Shown: in pieces, positions 34,004 through 42,913 of the stretch
Layout of the letters: each line of letters starts with the position of its first letter
Position numbering within the stretch: the first letter of the stretch is position 1
DNA from: RUG13091 sp045113315
GTDB lineage: Bacteria; Bacillota_I; Bacilli_A; RFN20; CAG-826
Direction of reading: 5' to 3'
Assembly: GCA_045113315.1 (NCBI GenBank)
Contig: JBGUIX010000002.1
Span: forward strand, 115,327-179,326
DNA length: 64,000 nucleotides
The notes under the pieces: model-generated
Database searches by the model: none
What the model saw: the letters and a program-made list of their open reading frames with translations, nothing else
Told to the model about the DNA's origin: nothing
Translations under genes and position numbers: made by a program

Positions 34004-35296
34004 TTAAAATACGTAAGTGAATAGGTCCTTAAATAATATAACAGCCATAAAGGCAAAGAGTAATACCAAACCAACAATTGAAACAATTGTTTTGACCTTT
34101 TCAGGAATCTTTTTACGTGTGGTTCCTTCGACGATTAACACTAAAAGTTGCCAACCATCTAAACCAGGGAATGGGAATAAATTAACAATCGCTAAGTTAA
34201 CTGAAATAGCACCCCATAGATAAATGAATTTACCCCAACCAAGATTTTGTAAAACGCTTGTCGATTCAAAGCCAATAGCCACAATACCACCCATGGAATT
34301 CCATGTTTCTTTCGTAAACATTGTTCCAAATGTTCTCACTATTAAAGTTGCGGATTGTCCAAAATCCACAAATGATTGGCCAATAGCTTTAAAGAATGGT
34401 TTTGGTTTAATAGTTTCTAAATAGAAAGAATATCCGAAATCTTCTAATCCTCCATTAGAATCTTTTCCAATAGTTAATTGGTGATCTTCAAATTTAATTC
34501 CTTTAGTTCTTTTCTCATTAAATTCAATAACAGTTTTAATGTTTATCGAGACTGATTTAAAGTTAGTGTCCACTGGAATTTGTTTAGAGAAATCAACATG
34601 AAGCTCTTCTTCTCCACCATCTTTAGAGGCATACATCACAATATATTTATTTAAATAAATATCTTTATAGTTCTTTAAGTTCTTAACATCGATATAAGCA
34701 TGAACTTCTTGAGTTTTATCATCACTATAAGTAACAACCGCTTTCGGATCGATTAAATGCATAGATGATGTATCAGTAGGTTTCCATGTTTTACTATTCT
34801 CTTCCACTTCTTCATCAATCGCTAAAACATCTAAAGTTTTTAAACCAGCTTTTTCGGCAATACTATCTGGAGCGATAGTCATATTTCTTAAATAAAGTTG
34901 ATGATCAGTAAAAGCAATATTAGTGATAAAGAACATCGTTAAGGCTAGTAAAGCGTTCATCGTCACACCAGCCGCTAAAATGATTCCTCTTTTCCATCTC
35001 TTGATGCCGTCTAAAGAACGAGACTTATCAACAACCACACCATCTTCAAGTTCCGTTCCTTCTCCATACATCGAAACATATCCACCAAAAGGAATGATTC
35101 TAAGCGAGAAATAAGTTTCGCCATTTTTTCTCTTTTTATGAATTAAAGCAGGACCGAAACCAATCGAATATTCTTGAACATAAACTTTAAAGATTTTAGC
35201 TGCTCCAAAATGACCTAACTCATGAATCATAATGAGGAGGGAAAGCATAACAATAAATAGCAAAATATAGAGGATAGTCATCAATATTCTAGGCAT
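34004..35296 (-). CDS. rseP: Site-2 zinc metalloprotease RseP/RasP
   Basis: Intramembrane protease that cuts anti-sigma factors and leftover signal peptides in the membrane. 430 aa. The zinc site is MIHELGHFGA in the first transmembrane helix and NLFPFPGLDGWQLL carries the third ligand. One PDZ-like region lies between (about 120-280), with a longer than usual, charged insert. GGAGG precedes the ATG at 35296 at normal distance, so I kept the first Met. It overlaps dxr by 8 nt. Confidence 0.94.
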   Translation of the reverse strand: MPRILMTILYILLFIVMLSLLIMIHELGHFGAAKIFKVYVQEYSIGFGPALIHKKRKNGETYFSLRIIPFGGYVSMYGEGTELEDGVVVDKSRSLDGIKRWKRGIILAAGVTMNALLALTMFFITNIAFTDHQLYLRNMTIAPDSIAEKAGLKTLDVLAIDEEVEENSKTWKPTDTSSMHLIDPKAVVTYSDDKTQEVHAYIDVKNLKNYKDIYLNKYIVMYASKDGGEEELHVDFSKQIPVDTNFKSVSINIKTVIEFNEKRTKGIKFEDHQLTIGKDSNGGLEDFGYSFYLETIKPKPFFKAIGQSFVDFGQSATLIVRTFGTMFTKETWNSMGGIVAIGFESTSVLQNLGWGKFIYLWGAISVNLAIVNLFPFPGLDGWQLLVLIVEGTTRKKIPEKVKTIVSIVGLVLLFAFMAVILFKDLFTYVF

Positions 35297-36449
35297 GTGA
35301 TTTCCTCCAATTTTCTATATATTTAGTGGAGAATTGACGAGTTTTTGCGTCAATTTCAGCAATTTTTTCATAATTTGGATGCTTGATATTTTTAAAATTA
35401 TCCATAGCTTTAAAAACGATTTCCTCGATCATTAAAAATGGAATTTCATGATTTAAAAAGGCGTGAACCGCAACCTCATTAGAGGCATTAAAAATAGCAC
35501 CATAAACACCTTTTTCTTCAATTACTTTTTTCGCTAAAGAAACAATTGGATAACGGTTCGGATTAAATTCATGGAAATGCCATTTATCAAATTGTTCTAA
35601 TGTTCTAGCGGTCTTAGTTTCAAAGTTAATATTAAATTCATATAATGCTAGTTTTATAGGATTTCTCATATCTGGTTTAGAGATATCAAGTCTTAATAAG
35701 CCATCGTTATAAATAACATAACTATGGACCATACTTTCATCATGTAAGGTAATACCGATTTTATCGTAGGGATAATTAAACAAATAATGAGCTTCTATAA
35801 CTTCAAAAGCTTTATTGATCATCGTCGCACAATCGATGGTAATTTTATTTCCCATCTTCCAGGTTGGATGTTTTAGAGCATCTTCTGGGGTGACATCTTT
35901 TAATTGTTCTCTATTTAATTTTCTAAAAGCTCCGCCTGAAGCCGTGAGTACAATTTTAGAAACATTCTTATCATCGACTAATAAGCATTTTTTTATCGCG
36001 CTATGTTCACTATCAATTGGATAAAGTTTTCCTTTACCTTCTTTTAATAGTTTATTAACGAGTTCTCCACCCACTACTAAAGCTTCTTTATTTGCGAGAC
36101 AAACTATTTTATTTTTTTCTAAAGCATGAAGTGTGGGTTTTAAACCAACAAAACCGACTAAGGCATTAACTACCATGTCAGCGTCTACTTCCATAATTTT
36201 TAATAAGCCTTCATCACCATAATAAAAACTAATGGATGGATAGGCTTTCTTAAAATAAGAAAGTTTTGATTTATCTTTGATACAAATGGCTTTCACATTT
36301 TTAAAGTGTTTAAGTATAGAAGATATTTTTCTAGTTTGTTTACCAACAGAAAAGGAAACAAGGTCAAAATCACTAGGATGTTTTCTCATGACATCTAGTG
36401 TTTGAGTGCCTATCGATCCTGATGCTCCTAATAAACAAATCTTTTTCAT
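35289..36449 (-). CDS. dxr: 1-deoxy-D-xylulose 5-phosphate reductoisomerase
   Basis: Second step of the MEP isoprenoid pathway: DXP to MEP with NADPH. 386 aa, normal length. NADPH fold KKICLLGASGSIGTQTLDVM at the N-terminus, then ANKEALVVGG, the metal/substrate site IDSEHSAI, TASGGAF and the signature PTWKMGNKITIDCATMINK. Its ATG shares the A of the cdsA stop codon (TAATG). The other MEP enzymes are not in the window. Together with uppS just upstream it supplies undecaprenyl phosphate for cell-wall precursors. Confidence 0.97.
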   Translation of the reverse strand: MKKICLLGASGSIGTQTLDVMRKHPSDFDLVSFSVGKQTRKISSILKHFKNVKAICIKDKSKLSYFKKAYPSISFYYGDEGLLKIMEVDADMVVNALVGFVGLKPTLHALEKNKIVCLANKEALVVGGELVNKLLKEGKGKLYPIDSEHSAIKKCLLVDDKNVSKIVLTASGGAFRKLNREQLKDVTPEDALKHPTWKMGNKITIDCATMINKAFEVIEAHYLFNYPYDKIGITLHDESMVHSYVIYNDGLLRLDISKPDMRNPIKLALYEFNINFETKTARTLEQFDKWHFHEFNPNRYPIVSLAKKVIEEKGVYGAIFNASNEVAVHAFLNHEIPFLMIEEIVFKAMDNFKNIKHPNYEKIAEIDAKTRQFSTKYIENWRKSHA

Positions 36450-37459
36450 TATTTAACAAATACACTCCAATAAGAGATCATCTCTAAGAATATCGCAGAA
36501 GTAATCATCGAGAAGATGACGCTATCAGTACGATCTAAAACACCACCATGTCCAGGCATGATATTACCGAAATCTTTAATTTCAAAATGTCTTTTAGCGC
36601 TGGAGAAAACGAAATCTCCAAGAGTGGAAACAAATGGAAGAATGAATGATAAACCTAATATTAAATACCAATGTTCTAAATCAAGTATTCCAATAACTAA
36701 TGGATGTTTAGTAACACACATAATCATTCCAAATCCAAATGAAAAAATGAATGAGAAGACAATACCACCGACAAATCCTTCCCAAGTTTTCTTTGGGGAA
36801 ATTCTTGGATTCATCTTATGTTTTCCAAAGAAAACACCGATAAAATATGCACCGATATCAGTCATAAATGTTCCAAGTAAAATATAGATAATTAATAAAG
36901 CGGATTCTAAATTGTCGTACATATTAAAATATGGAACGTCAGGTGAAGATAAATGGTATTGATAAGAAGGTAAATACCTTACATATAAAACGGATTGGAA
37001 ACCTAATGTGGTAATCATGATCATCGTGAACATGAAGCAAGCATCCCTAACTGTAAATCCTTTATCGATAATAACCATAAAGAATAAGCCAAAGGCTCCT
37101 AAAGCTAAAACGATAACGGATATATATAATCTATTAAAAGCAGCAAATAAAGACCAAGTTGTAGAAGGATCTTTAAAGAATTCTGGCCATGTTACAATGA
37201 TCGGCCAATAAGTCATTAGCAAAGCTAATATAATCGCCACAATATATAAAGCAGGATTATATTTCTTTTTAGCGCAGTGAACAATTTCATAAGTCGCAAT
37301 AATAACAGCGACACCCACTAAACCAAAAATAAAGAAATCGCCTAAAAATAATAATGGAACAACAATAATTGCTCCCACTATTGCGGAGATGATACGAGTT
37401 TTCATCGAAGCTTTAGTTTCTTTGCTGAGTTCGTTTGGTTGAAATTCATTATTTCTCAT
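36449..37459 (-). CDS. cdsA: Phosphatidate cytidylyltransferase
   Basis: Makes CDP-diacylglycerol from phosphatidate and CTP, the branch point of phospholipid synthesis. 336 aa with 8-9 transmembrane helices; longer than the usual 270-290 because of extra sequence between the first helices. The CTP-transferase signature at the C-terminus is clear: ISPKKTWEGFVGG and GDFVFSSAKRHFEIKDFGNIMPGHGGVLDRTDS. The start was moved to the ATG at 37459, which has GGAGAG 8 nt upstream within the end of uppS (11-nt overlap). Confidence 0.96.
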   Translation of the reverse strand: MRNNEFQPNELSKETKASMKTRIISAIVGAIIVVPLLFLGDFFIFGLVGVAVIIATYEIVHCAKKKYNPALYIVAIILALLMTYWPIIVTWPEFFKDPSTTWSLFAAFNRLYISVIVLALGAFGLFFMVIIDKGFTVRDACFMFTMIMITTLGFQSVLYVRYLPSYQYHLSSPDVPYFNMYDNLESALLIIYILLGTFMTDIGAYFIGVFFGKHKMNPRISPKKTWEGFVGGIVFSFIFSFGFGMIMCVTKHPLVIGILDLEHWYLILGLSFILPFVSTLGDFVFSSAKRHFEIKDFGNIMPGHGGVLDRTDSVIFSMITSAIFLEMISYWSVFVK

Positions 37460-38168
37460 CTTTAATCTCTCCAAATCTTCTATTACGAGTATTAAATTCT
37501 TCTAAACATTTATGTAATTCTTCACGTGAAAAATCAGGCCATGGGGTTTTCGTGAAGATGAATTCCGCATACGCTAATTGCCATGGCAAATAATTGCTAG
37601 TTCTTTGTTCTCCACTAGTTCTAATTAATAAATCCACTGGAGGTAAATCTTTAGTGTATAAATATTGTTCAAATTCTTCTTCAGTTAAGGAATCAATATC
37701 TTTTTTCCCATCTTTAACATCTTGAGCAAATAATTTCGCGGCTCTTACTAATTCCGCTTTGCCACCATAATTAAGACAGATATTAAATGCAAAATTCTTG
37801 CCATCTTTAGTTCTTTCGATGGCGTCATTAACCACATTTTGAGTTTTTATCGGTAATTTTGATAAATCACCAGAGGCAATAATGCGGCATCCATCTTTCA
37901 GCATTCTTTTAATTTCTTTTTTAAAGAAAATTTCTAAATAAGAGAATAAATGATTAATCTCCGCTTTTGGACGATTCCAGTTTTCAGTGGAAAAAGCGTA
38001 TAAAGACATCGCCTTAATTCCTAAGGCATAGCATTCTTCATATATTTCAGTTACTCTTTCGCAACCCGCTTTATGACCGAGGTGACGAGGTAAATGTCTT
38101 GCCTTTGCCCAGCGGCCGTTGCCATCCATAATGAAGGCAATATGTTGTAATTGATTTTTATTAGCCAT
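37449..38168 (-). CDS. uppS: Undecaprenyl diphosphate synthase (cis-prenyltransferase)
   Basis: Extends farnesyl diphosphate with eight isopentenyl units to make the C55 carrier lipid for peptidoglycan. 239 aa. Signatures: HIAFIMDGNGRWAKAR with the catalytic Asp, GHKAGCERV, LYAFSTENWNRP, and the C-terminal LLIRTSGEQRTSNYLPWQ plus PDF. TATAAT lies about 16 nt upstream of the ATG, but there is no clear Shine-Dalgarno. It heads a uppS-cdsA-dxr-rseP-polC run, separated from frr by the DUF2188 gene and a terminator. Confidence 0.97.
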   Translation of the reverse strand: MANKNQLQHIAFIMDGNGRWAKARHLPRHLGHKAGCERVTEIYEECYALGIKAMSLYAFSTENWNRPKAEINHLFSYLEIFFKKEIKRMLKDGCRIIASGDLSKLPIKTQNVVNDAIERTKDGKNFAFNICLNYGGKAELVRAAKLFAQDVKDGKKDIDSLTEEEFEQYLYTKDLPPVDLLIRTSGEQRTSNYLPWQLAYAEFIFTKTPWPDFSREELHKCLEEFNTRNRRFGEIKDEK

Positions 38169-38223
38169 AATAATATTTGAAGTTATTATATAATAAAATA
38201 CCCCTATTAAAAATAGAATACAT

Positions 38224-38250
38224 AAAAAAATCGTCGTTATGAGCGACGAT
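38224..38250 (-). terminator. Terminator after the DUF2188 gene
   Basis: ATCGTCG (38250-38244), loop CTCATAA, CGACGAT (38236-38230), followed by TTTTTTATG on the minus strand. Confidence 0.88.
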
Positions 38251-38270
38251 CTTTATAAATAATCAGTAAA

Positions 38271-38495
38271 CTATTTGCCTTTTGTGACTTTAGCATTACC
38301 GGTTTTACCTTTATTAGCGCCTTTGGAATTATGGACTAATAAGGTAGCACCTTGATTCTTGGCCATTTTTTCGCAATATTCTTCTGCTTCCGCTTTAGTG
38401 GCAAATAATTTGATTACTTTGTCACTACCGCTGATGAAGACTTGCCATTTGCCATCTTCTTTTCTTTTGCTAACGTGATAAACTTTTCCAGCCAT
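38271..38495 (-). CDS. DUF2188 domain protein
   Basis: 74 aa, basic. The whole protein is one DUF2188 domain: KVYHVSKRKEDGKWQVFISGSDKVIKLF followed by the helix ATKAEAEEYCEKMAKNQGATLLVHNSKG and a Lys/Gly tail (KGANKGKTGNAKVTKGK). The function of DUF2188 is unknown. A second copy of the domain is the C-terminal end of the membrane protein at 58433-59413. GAGGTAAAG precedes the ATG. It sits between frr and uppS, a place where B. subtilis has no gene. Confidence 0.85.
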   Translation of the reverse strand: MAGKVYHVSKRKEDGKWQVFISGSDKVIKLFATKAEAEEYCEKMAKNQGATLLVHNSKGANKGKTGNAKVTKGK

Positions 38496-38511
38496 TTTCT
38501 TTACCTCTATT

Positions 38512-39057
38512 TTAAATTTGCATTAATTCTTTTTCTTTATCAGCGACGATAGAATCAACTTTCTTAATCGCTTCATCTGTGACCTTTTGAATATCATCTG
38601 TCACATTCTTTTGATAATCTTCACTCATCGAATCATCTTCTTTAACTAAGTCCATATAATCACGACGAATGTTTCTAATAGCGACTTTTGCATCTTCACC
38701 ATATTTTCTCGCTTGTTTGGTGATTTCCATACGTCTATCTTGTGTTAAAGCAGGAATAATAATTCTAATAACATTACCTTCATTTATTGGATTTAAGCCT
38801 AGATTTGCAGCGTTTATCGCTCCAACAATCGCTTTTGTGTCGTTTTTATCATAAGGCTTAATCAATAATTGACGTGGTTCAGGAATGCTAATTGATGAGA
38901 CCTGATTAATCGGAGTCATAGAACCATAATAGTCGATTTGAACACCCGCTAGGATAGCAGGAGAAGCACGTCCAGTTCTTAATGTTGATAAATTGTTTTG
39001 TAAGGATTCGATGGATTTATTCATCTTACCTTGTGCATCTAATGCAATTTCATCCAT
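38512..39057 (-). CDS. frr: Ribosome recycling factor
   Basis: Splits post-termination ribosomes together with EF-G. The first Met of the open frame lies inside pyrH; the ATG at 39057 has GAGGAG at a suitable distance and gives 181 aa, the normal RRF length of about 185. Typical text: RTGRASPAILAGVQIDYYGS, PINQVSSISIPEPR, and RRMEITKQARKYGEDAKVAIRNIRRD. It is 4 nt after pyrH in the standard tsf-pyrH-frr order. Confidence 0.97.
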   Translation of the reverse strand: MDEIALDAQGKMNKSIESLQNNLSTLRTGRASPAILAGVQIDYYGSMTPINQVSSISIPEPRQLLIKPYDKNDTKAIVGAINAANLGLNPINEGNVIRIIIPALTQDRRMEITKQARKYGEDAKVAIRNIRRDYMDLVKEDDSMSEDYQKNVTDDIQKVTDEAIKKVDSIVADKEKELMQI

Positions 39058-39061
39058 ATAA

Positions 39062-39781
39062 CTATTCTCCTCTTTTACAAGTAGTGCCGAGTTTTTCACC
39101 TTTCGCTACTTTAATAAAGTTTTCTGGATCAGACATTGAGAAAACACGAATTTCAATATCTTTATCCTTAATTAATTCTACAGCAGAAAGATCCATAATT
39201 TGTAGTTTCTTTTCAATAATTTGATTATAAGTTATTTCTGGAATAAATTTGGCGTCTACATATTTTGTAGGATCTTTATCATAAACACCTTTAACGCCAT
39301 TCTTACCCATGAAGATAACATTACATTTTGTCTCAATCGCTCTTAAGGTAGCGGCGGTATCTGTGGTGAAGAATGGTTTACCAGTTCCTCCCGCTAAGAA
39401 AACAATATTTCCATTTTCCATAGCTTTAATAGCGGCTTCAGGTGAGTAGGTTACTGTAATACCACTTATTTCAGGTAGAGCAGAGAAAACAATTGATGGG
39501 ATATTAATTTCTTTTAAAGCACTAGACATACAAACAGCGTTCATCACTGTTCCCATCATGCCCATATAATCGGCTGGTGCTCTTTCAATACCGATTCCAG
39601 AAGCTAAATTACCACGCCAGATATTGCCCGCACCGATAACCACAGCCACTTGGACTCCTTCATCGTGTAAGGCTTTCATCATTAAGGCCATTTCTTTGAC
39701 GCAATCGACATTTAATATCTGCATTGCGTTTTCATCTTTTAAGGCCTCGCCTGATAATTTAAGTAAGACTCTTTTATACAT
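39062..39781 (-). CDS. pyrH: UMP kinase
   Basis: Phosphorylates UMP to UDP with ATP. 239 aa of the amino-acid-kinase fold: RVLLKLSGEAL at the N-terminus, VVIGAGNIWRG, FLAGGTGKPFFTTDTAA, and NGVKGVYDKDP with KF. AGGAGG precedes the ATG. A strong terminator lies between tsf and pyrH, so part of the supply must come from read-through or a local promoter. Confidence 0.97.
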   Translation of the reverse strand: MYKRVLLKLSGEALKDENAMQILNVDCVKEMALMMKALHDEGVQVAVVIGAGNIWRGNLASGIGIERAPADYMGMMGTVMNAVCMSSALKEINIPSIVFSALPEISGITVTYSPEAAIKAMENGNIVFLAGGTGKPFFTTDTAATLRAIETKCNVIFMGKNGVKGVYDKDPTKYVDAKFIPEITYNQIIEKKLQIMDLSAVELIKDKDIEIRVFSMSDPENFIKVAKGEKLGTTCKRGE

Positions 39782-39802
39782 TTGGATCTTCCTCCTATTT
39801 TT

Positions 39803-39830
39803 AAAAAAAGAAACACAAAATGTGTTTCTT
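39803..39830 (-). terminator. Terminator between tsf and pyrH
   Basis: AAGAAACACA and TGTGTTTCTT form a 10-bp stem with a 3-nt loop, followed by TTTTT on the minus strand. It lowers expression of the genes beyond tsf. Confidence 0.88.
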
Positions 39831-39836
39831 AATTCA

Positions 39837-40718
39837 TTATTTATTAACTTCGTTCATGACTTCACTAGCGAAATCATCTTTACGTTTTTCAATACCTTCA
39901 CCGACTTGGTAACGGACAAATTTTAAAACGTTGACGCCCTTTTCTTTTAAAACTTGAGCAACTGTTTTACTATCATCCATTAAGAAGGCTTGTGAGCCTA
40001 AGACCATTTCGGAATAGTATTTTGTAACTTTAGCATCAATAATCTTGGCTAACATTTCCGCAGGTTTACCCGCTAATTTTGGATCGTTTTTAGCAGCTTC
40101 TAATTGCACTTCTTTTTCGTGTTTAACATCTTCAGCGGCCACATCATTTAATGATAAATATTGTGGGTTATTAGCGGCGATATGCATTGCTAAACCTTTA
40201 CCTAATTCAGCATCTTCTTTATCAAGAGCCACGGCCACGGCAATCTTGCCGCCCATATGGATGTAACTTGCGACATAAGTAGCATCTTTAGAATCGAAGA
40301 CAACAAATCTACGTAAGTCGAATTTTTCACCCATCTTCACTGTTGCATCGGCGAATAATTCAGAAGTTAATTCTTTCGCTTGTTCAACATTAGCAGGTCT
40401 TTTTTCTAAGATGACATCAGCAACATTTTCCACTAAAGCACGGAAAGCATCACCTTTGGCCACGAAGTCTGTTTCACAGTTAACTTCTAAAACGACAACT
40501 GAGCCACATTTTTCACATTTCTTAGCAATTGCTAAACCTTCAGCAGCAATACGAGAAGCTTTTTTAGCAGCTTTCGCTAATCCCTTTTCACGGAGATAAT
40601 CGCTAGCTTTATCTAAATCGCAATCATTTGCTAATAAGGCACCTTTGCAGTCCATAAGACCAGCACCGGTTCTTTCACGTAATTCTTTAATTAATTCAAT
40701 TAAATTTCCTTCAGCCAT
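39837..40718 (-). CDS. tsf: Elongation factor Ts
   Basis: Nucleotide exchange factor for EF-Tu. 293 aa. N-terminal domain LIKELRERTGAGLMDCKGAL, then TDFVAKGDAFR and the core VLEVNCETDFVAK; the C-terminal part includes a complete second subdomain with FVRYQVGEGIEKRKDDFASEV. The ATG shares a base with the rpsB stop (TAATG). Confidence 0.97.
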   Translation of the reverse strand: MAEGNLIELIKELRERTGAGLMDCKGALLANDCDLDKASDYLREKGLAKAAKKASRIAAEGLAIAKKCEKCGSVVVLEVNCETDFVAKGDAFRALVENVADVILEKRPANVEQAKELTSELFADATVKMGEKFDLRRFVVFDSKDATYVASYIHMGGKIAVAVALDKEDAELGKGLAMHIAANNPQYLSLNDVAAEDVKHEKEVQLEAAKNDPKLAGKPAEMLAKIIDAKVTKYYSEMVLGSQAFLMDDSKTVAQVLKEKGVNVLKFVRYQVGEGIEKRKDDFASEVMNEVNK

Positions 40719-41776
40719 TATTTGGTTTCTCCTTCAGCTGGTTTTTCTGCTTTTGGGGCTTCAGCTTTTGGTTCTGGTTTTTTACGTTGAGCTGGTTTTT
40801 TAGCAGCTGGTTTTTTCACTTCTTCGCCATTAGCAGCCGCTCTGGCAGCTTCTCTTTCGGCTTGTTCTTTTTCATAAGCTTCTTGACGAGCCGCTCTTTC
40901 AGCTCTGATTCTGGCTAATTTTTCAGCGTTTTCTTTTTCTGTTTGACGGATGACATCTTTCATTGTGACAGATTCACCTTCGTCTTTAACATAAGCAACC
41001 ACTGGTAAGCCACCTTTGCTTTCAACGATAGCATCAGCGATAACCGCTAAGATTAAGCTGACAGAACGAATTGCATCGTCGTTAGCAGGAATGACATAGT
41101 CAACCACATCTGGATCACTATTTGTATCAACGATGCCGAAGACAGGAATTCTTAATCTACGAGCTTCAGCAACAGCGTTATGTTCAACGCGTGGATCAAC
41201 AACGAATAAGGCGTTAGGAACTTTTCTCATTTCCTTGATACCTTCTAAGTTCTTGGATAATTTTTCTTTTTCTTTTCTTAATTTAGCCGCTTCTTGTTTT
41301 GGAAGGAGATCTAATTCGCCTTCTTCTTCGCGTCTTTCTAATTCTTTTAAGAATCTAATACGATTTTGGATGGTTTTGAAGTTTGTTAAGGTACCACCTA
41401 ACCAACGGTTATTGATATAGAAGGAACCAGAACGTAATGCTTCAGCTTGAACAGCTTCTTGGCATTGTCTTTTTGTACCGACAAATAAGACTTTACCACC
41501 ATTATCGACGATTTCTTTCATTGCTTTATAAGCAACACTGACTAAATCAACTGTTTGTTGTAAGTCTAAGATGTAAACACCATTACGAGCACCATAGATG
41601 TATTTTTTCATCTTTGGGTTCCATCTGCGTGTTTGATGACCGAAATGTGAACCAGCTTCTAGTAATTTTTTCATTGTAATAACTGGTGCATCAGGATCAT
41701 GCATAACTGCTTCCATTTCGTTGGTAGCAGGAGCCGCTTCTTCTACAGGAGCGACAACTTTTTCTTCTTCACTCAT
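40718..41776 (-). CDS. rpsB: Small ribosomal subunit protein S2 with N- and C-terminal extensions
   Basis: 352 aa, clearly longer than the usual 235-260. The S2 core starts at about residue 35 with MKKLLEAGSHFGHQTRRWNPKM and ends near VVAYVKDEGES. The N-terminal 34 residues are acidic and low-complexity. The C-terminal tail of about 95 residues is charged and ends in an Ala/Lys/Pro repeat region (KKPAAKKPAQRKKPEPK). Start chosen at 41776 because AAGGAGG lies 8 nt upstream; the longer reading frame upstream has no such site. A promoter and a structured leader precede it. Confidence 0.96.
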   Translation of the reverse strand: MSEEEKVVAPVEEAAPATNEMEAVMHDPDAPVITMKKLLEAGSHFGHQTRRWNPKMKKYIYGARNGVYILDLQQTVDLVSVAYKAMKEIVDNGGKVLFVGTKRQCQEAVQAEALRSGSFYINNRWLGGTLTNFKTIQNRIRFLKELERREEEGELDLLPKQEAAKLRKEKEKLSKNLEGIKEMRKVPNALFVVDPRVEHNAVAEARRLRIPVFGIVDTNSDPDVVDYVIPANDDAIRSVSLILAVIADAIVESKGGLPVVAYVKDEGESVTMKDVIRQTEKENAEKLARIRAERAARQEAYEKEQAEREAARAAANGEEVKKPAAKKPAQRKKPEPKAEAPKAEKPAEGETK

Positions 41777-41902
41777 TTTTTGAGCCTCCTTATGTTTTTC
41801 CTCCACTGTTTCTAAGAACTCAACCACCTAGCAATCTTTAGTTAGGCACAACGGGAGTTCGATCCGCAGTGTGTGTAGTCTGTGATATTCACAGCGTTTA
41901 AT
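41777..41902 (-). promoter_or_regulatory. Leader of rpsB
   Basis: About 125 nt of transcribed leader between the -10 box and the start codon. A hairpin CTGTGA-ATA-TCACAG comes first. Such leaders often carry autogenous control of S2; I cannot match this one to a known family. Confidence 0.45.
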
Positions 41903-41931
41903 ATATTAGCAAAACCCTTTGTCTAAGACAA
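41903..41931 (-). promoter_or_regulatory. Promoter of the rpsB operon
   Basis: -35 TTGTCT (41926-41931), spacer of 17 nt, extended -10 TGCTAATAT (hexamer 41903-41908). The -35 box lies inside the xerC terminator hairpin. The text TAATATATTAAA following it is shared with the rplS promoter. Confidence 0.75.
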
Positions 41932-41934
41932 GGG
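41911..41934 (-). terminator. Terminator of xerC
   Basis: CCCTTGTC and GACAAAGGG form a stem with a one-base bulge and loop TTA, then TTTTG on the minus strand. It overlaps the rpsB promoter. Confidence 0.75.
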
Positions 41935-41943
41935 ATTATTTTA

Positions 41944-42867
41944 TCACTCTTTCTTTTTCGCCCTAGGAAAGGCATCAGCATATGTTTGTTTCATCGCTTC
42001 CACAGTCACATGGGTATAGACTTGCGTGGCGTTTAAAGAGGTGTGGCCTAAAAGCTCTTGAATAATACGTAAGTCTGCACCATTTTCTAATAGGTGCGTG
42101 GCGAAGCTATGACGAAGGACATGTGGATGAAGTCCCACAAAGGTTCCTGTTTTCTCTTCTATGCTATCTAAAATGTACTCAAGACCTCTAGTTGTTAGAT
42201 AACCATCATTTTTATTTTTTGAGGCATTATTATTCAAAAATAATGCAGAAGTCGGCTCTTTTGACTTTAAAAGTAATTCTTTTCGAGTGGTTTCAATATA
42301 TTTTTTAACTGTGTCTCGGCACTCGATAGTGAAAGGCACAATTCTCTCTTTTGAGCCTTTTCCAAAGACCACTACTTTACGATTAATTAAGTCAACATCT
42401 TGAACATTTAAAGTCACTAATTCATTAGCACGTAAGCCACAGTAATAAAGTAAGCAAAGAATCGCTTGATCTCTTAAAGCTAATGGATCAGTTCTTTTAG
42501 CGTTTTCACTTAATATTTCCTGAACTTGATCTTTATATAAAGCATGAGGATATTTTTTCTCAATTTTTGGTGCGGACATTAATAAGAATGGATTATCCTT
42601 CACATATTTATGGTCCACTAAATATGAATAAAAATGCCTTAAAGAGGATAGTCTTCTTTTGCAGCTTCTCTTACTGATGCCGTTATTCAATTCATCAGTT
42701 AAGAAGTTACGGATGACAATGACATCTACTTCATCCATTAGTGTCCCTTCTTTTAAGAGAAAATCAAAAAACTTTTCAATATCAAATTGATAACTTTGAA
42801 CTGTTTTAGGAGAAAACCTTCTATCGTATGCTAAATGATCTAAAAACTCTCTGGTTTGTTTATTCAT
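41944..42867 (-). CDS. xerC: Tyrosine recombinase, XerC/XerD family
   Basis: 307 aa. An N-terminal SAM-like domain is followed by the catalytic domain with Arg in GLRANELV, Lys in GKGSKERIVP, HPHVLRHSFATHLL, LLGHTSL and the Tyr nucleophile in ATQVYTHV. It resolves chromosome dimers at dif sites. The position between topA and rpsB is that of B. subtilis codV (xerC). A TACAAT box (42874-42879) ends 6 nt before the ATG and there is no Shine-Dalgarno, which suggests a leaderless mRNA. Confidence 0.93.
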   Translation of the reverse strand: MNKQTREFLDHLAYDRRFSPKTVQSYQFDIEKFFDFLLKEGTLMDEVDVIVIRNFLTDELNNGISKRSCKRRLSSLRHFYSYLVDHKYVKDNPFLLMSAPKIEKKYPHALYKDQVQEILSENAKRTDPLALRDQAILCLLYYCGLRANELVTLNVQDVDLINRKVVVFGKGSKERIVPFTIECRDTVKKYIETTRKELLLKSKEPTSALFLNNNASKNKNDGYLTTRGLEYILDSIEEKTGTFVGLHPHVLRHSFATHLLENGADLRIIQELLGHTSLNATQVYTHVTVEAMKQTYADAFPRAKKKE

Positions 42868-42892
42868 AGTCTTATTGTATATTTTCTAAAAG

Positions 42893-42913
42893 AAAAACGG
42901 AAATTATTTCCGT
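42893..42913 (-). terminator. Terminator of topA with the stop codon as its loop
   Basis: On the minus strand ACGGAAA, then TAA (the topA stop codon) as the loop, then TTTCCGT and TTTTC. The last codons of topA form the first arm of the stem. Confidence 0.8.

Noticed and set aside
41828..41943. Extra tRNA or T-box upstream of rpsB
   Set aside because: No cloverleaf and no T-box specifier loop or T-box sequence; treated as a ribosomal-protein leader.
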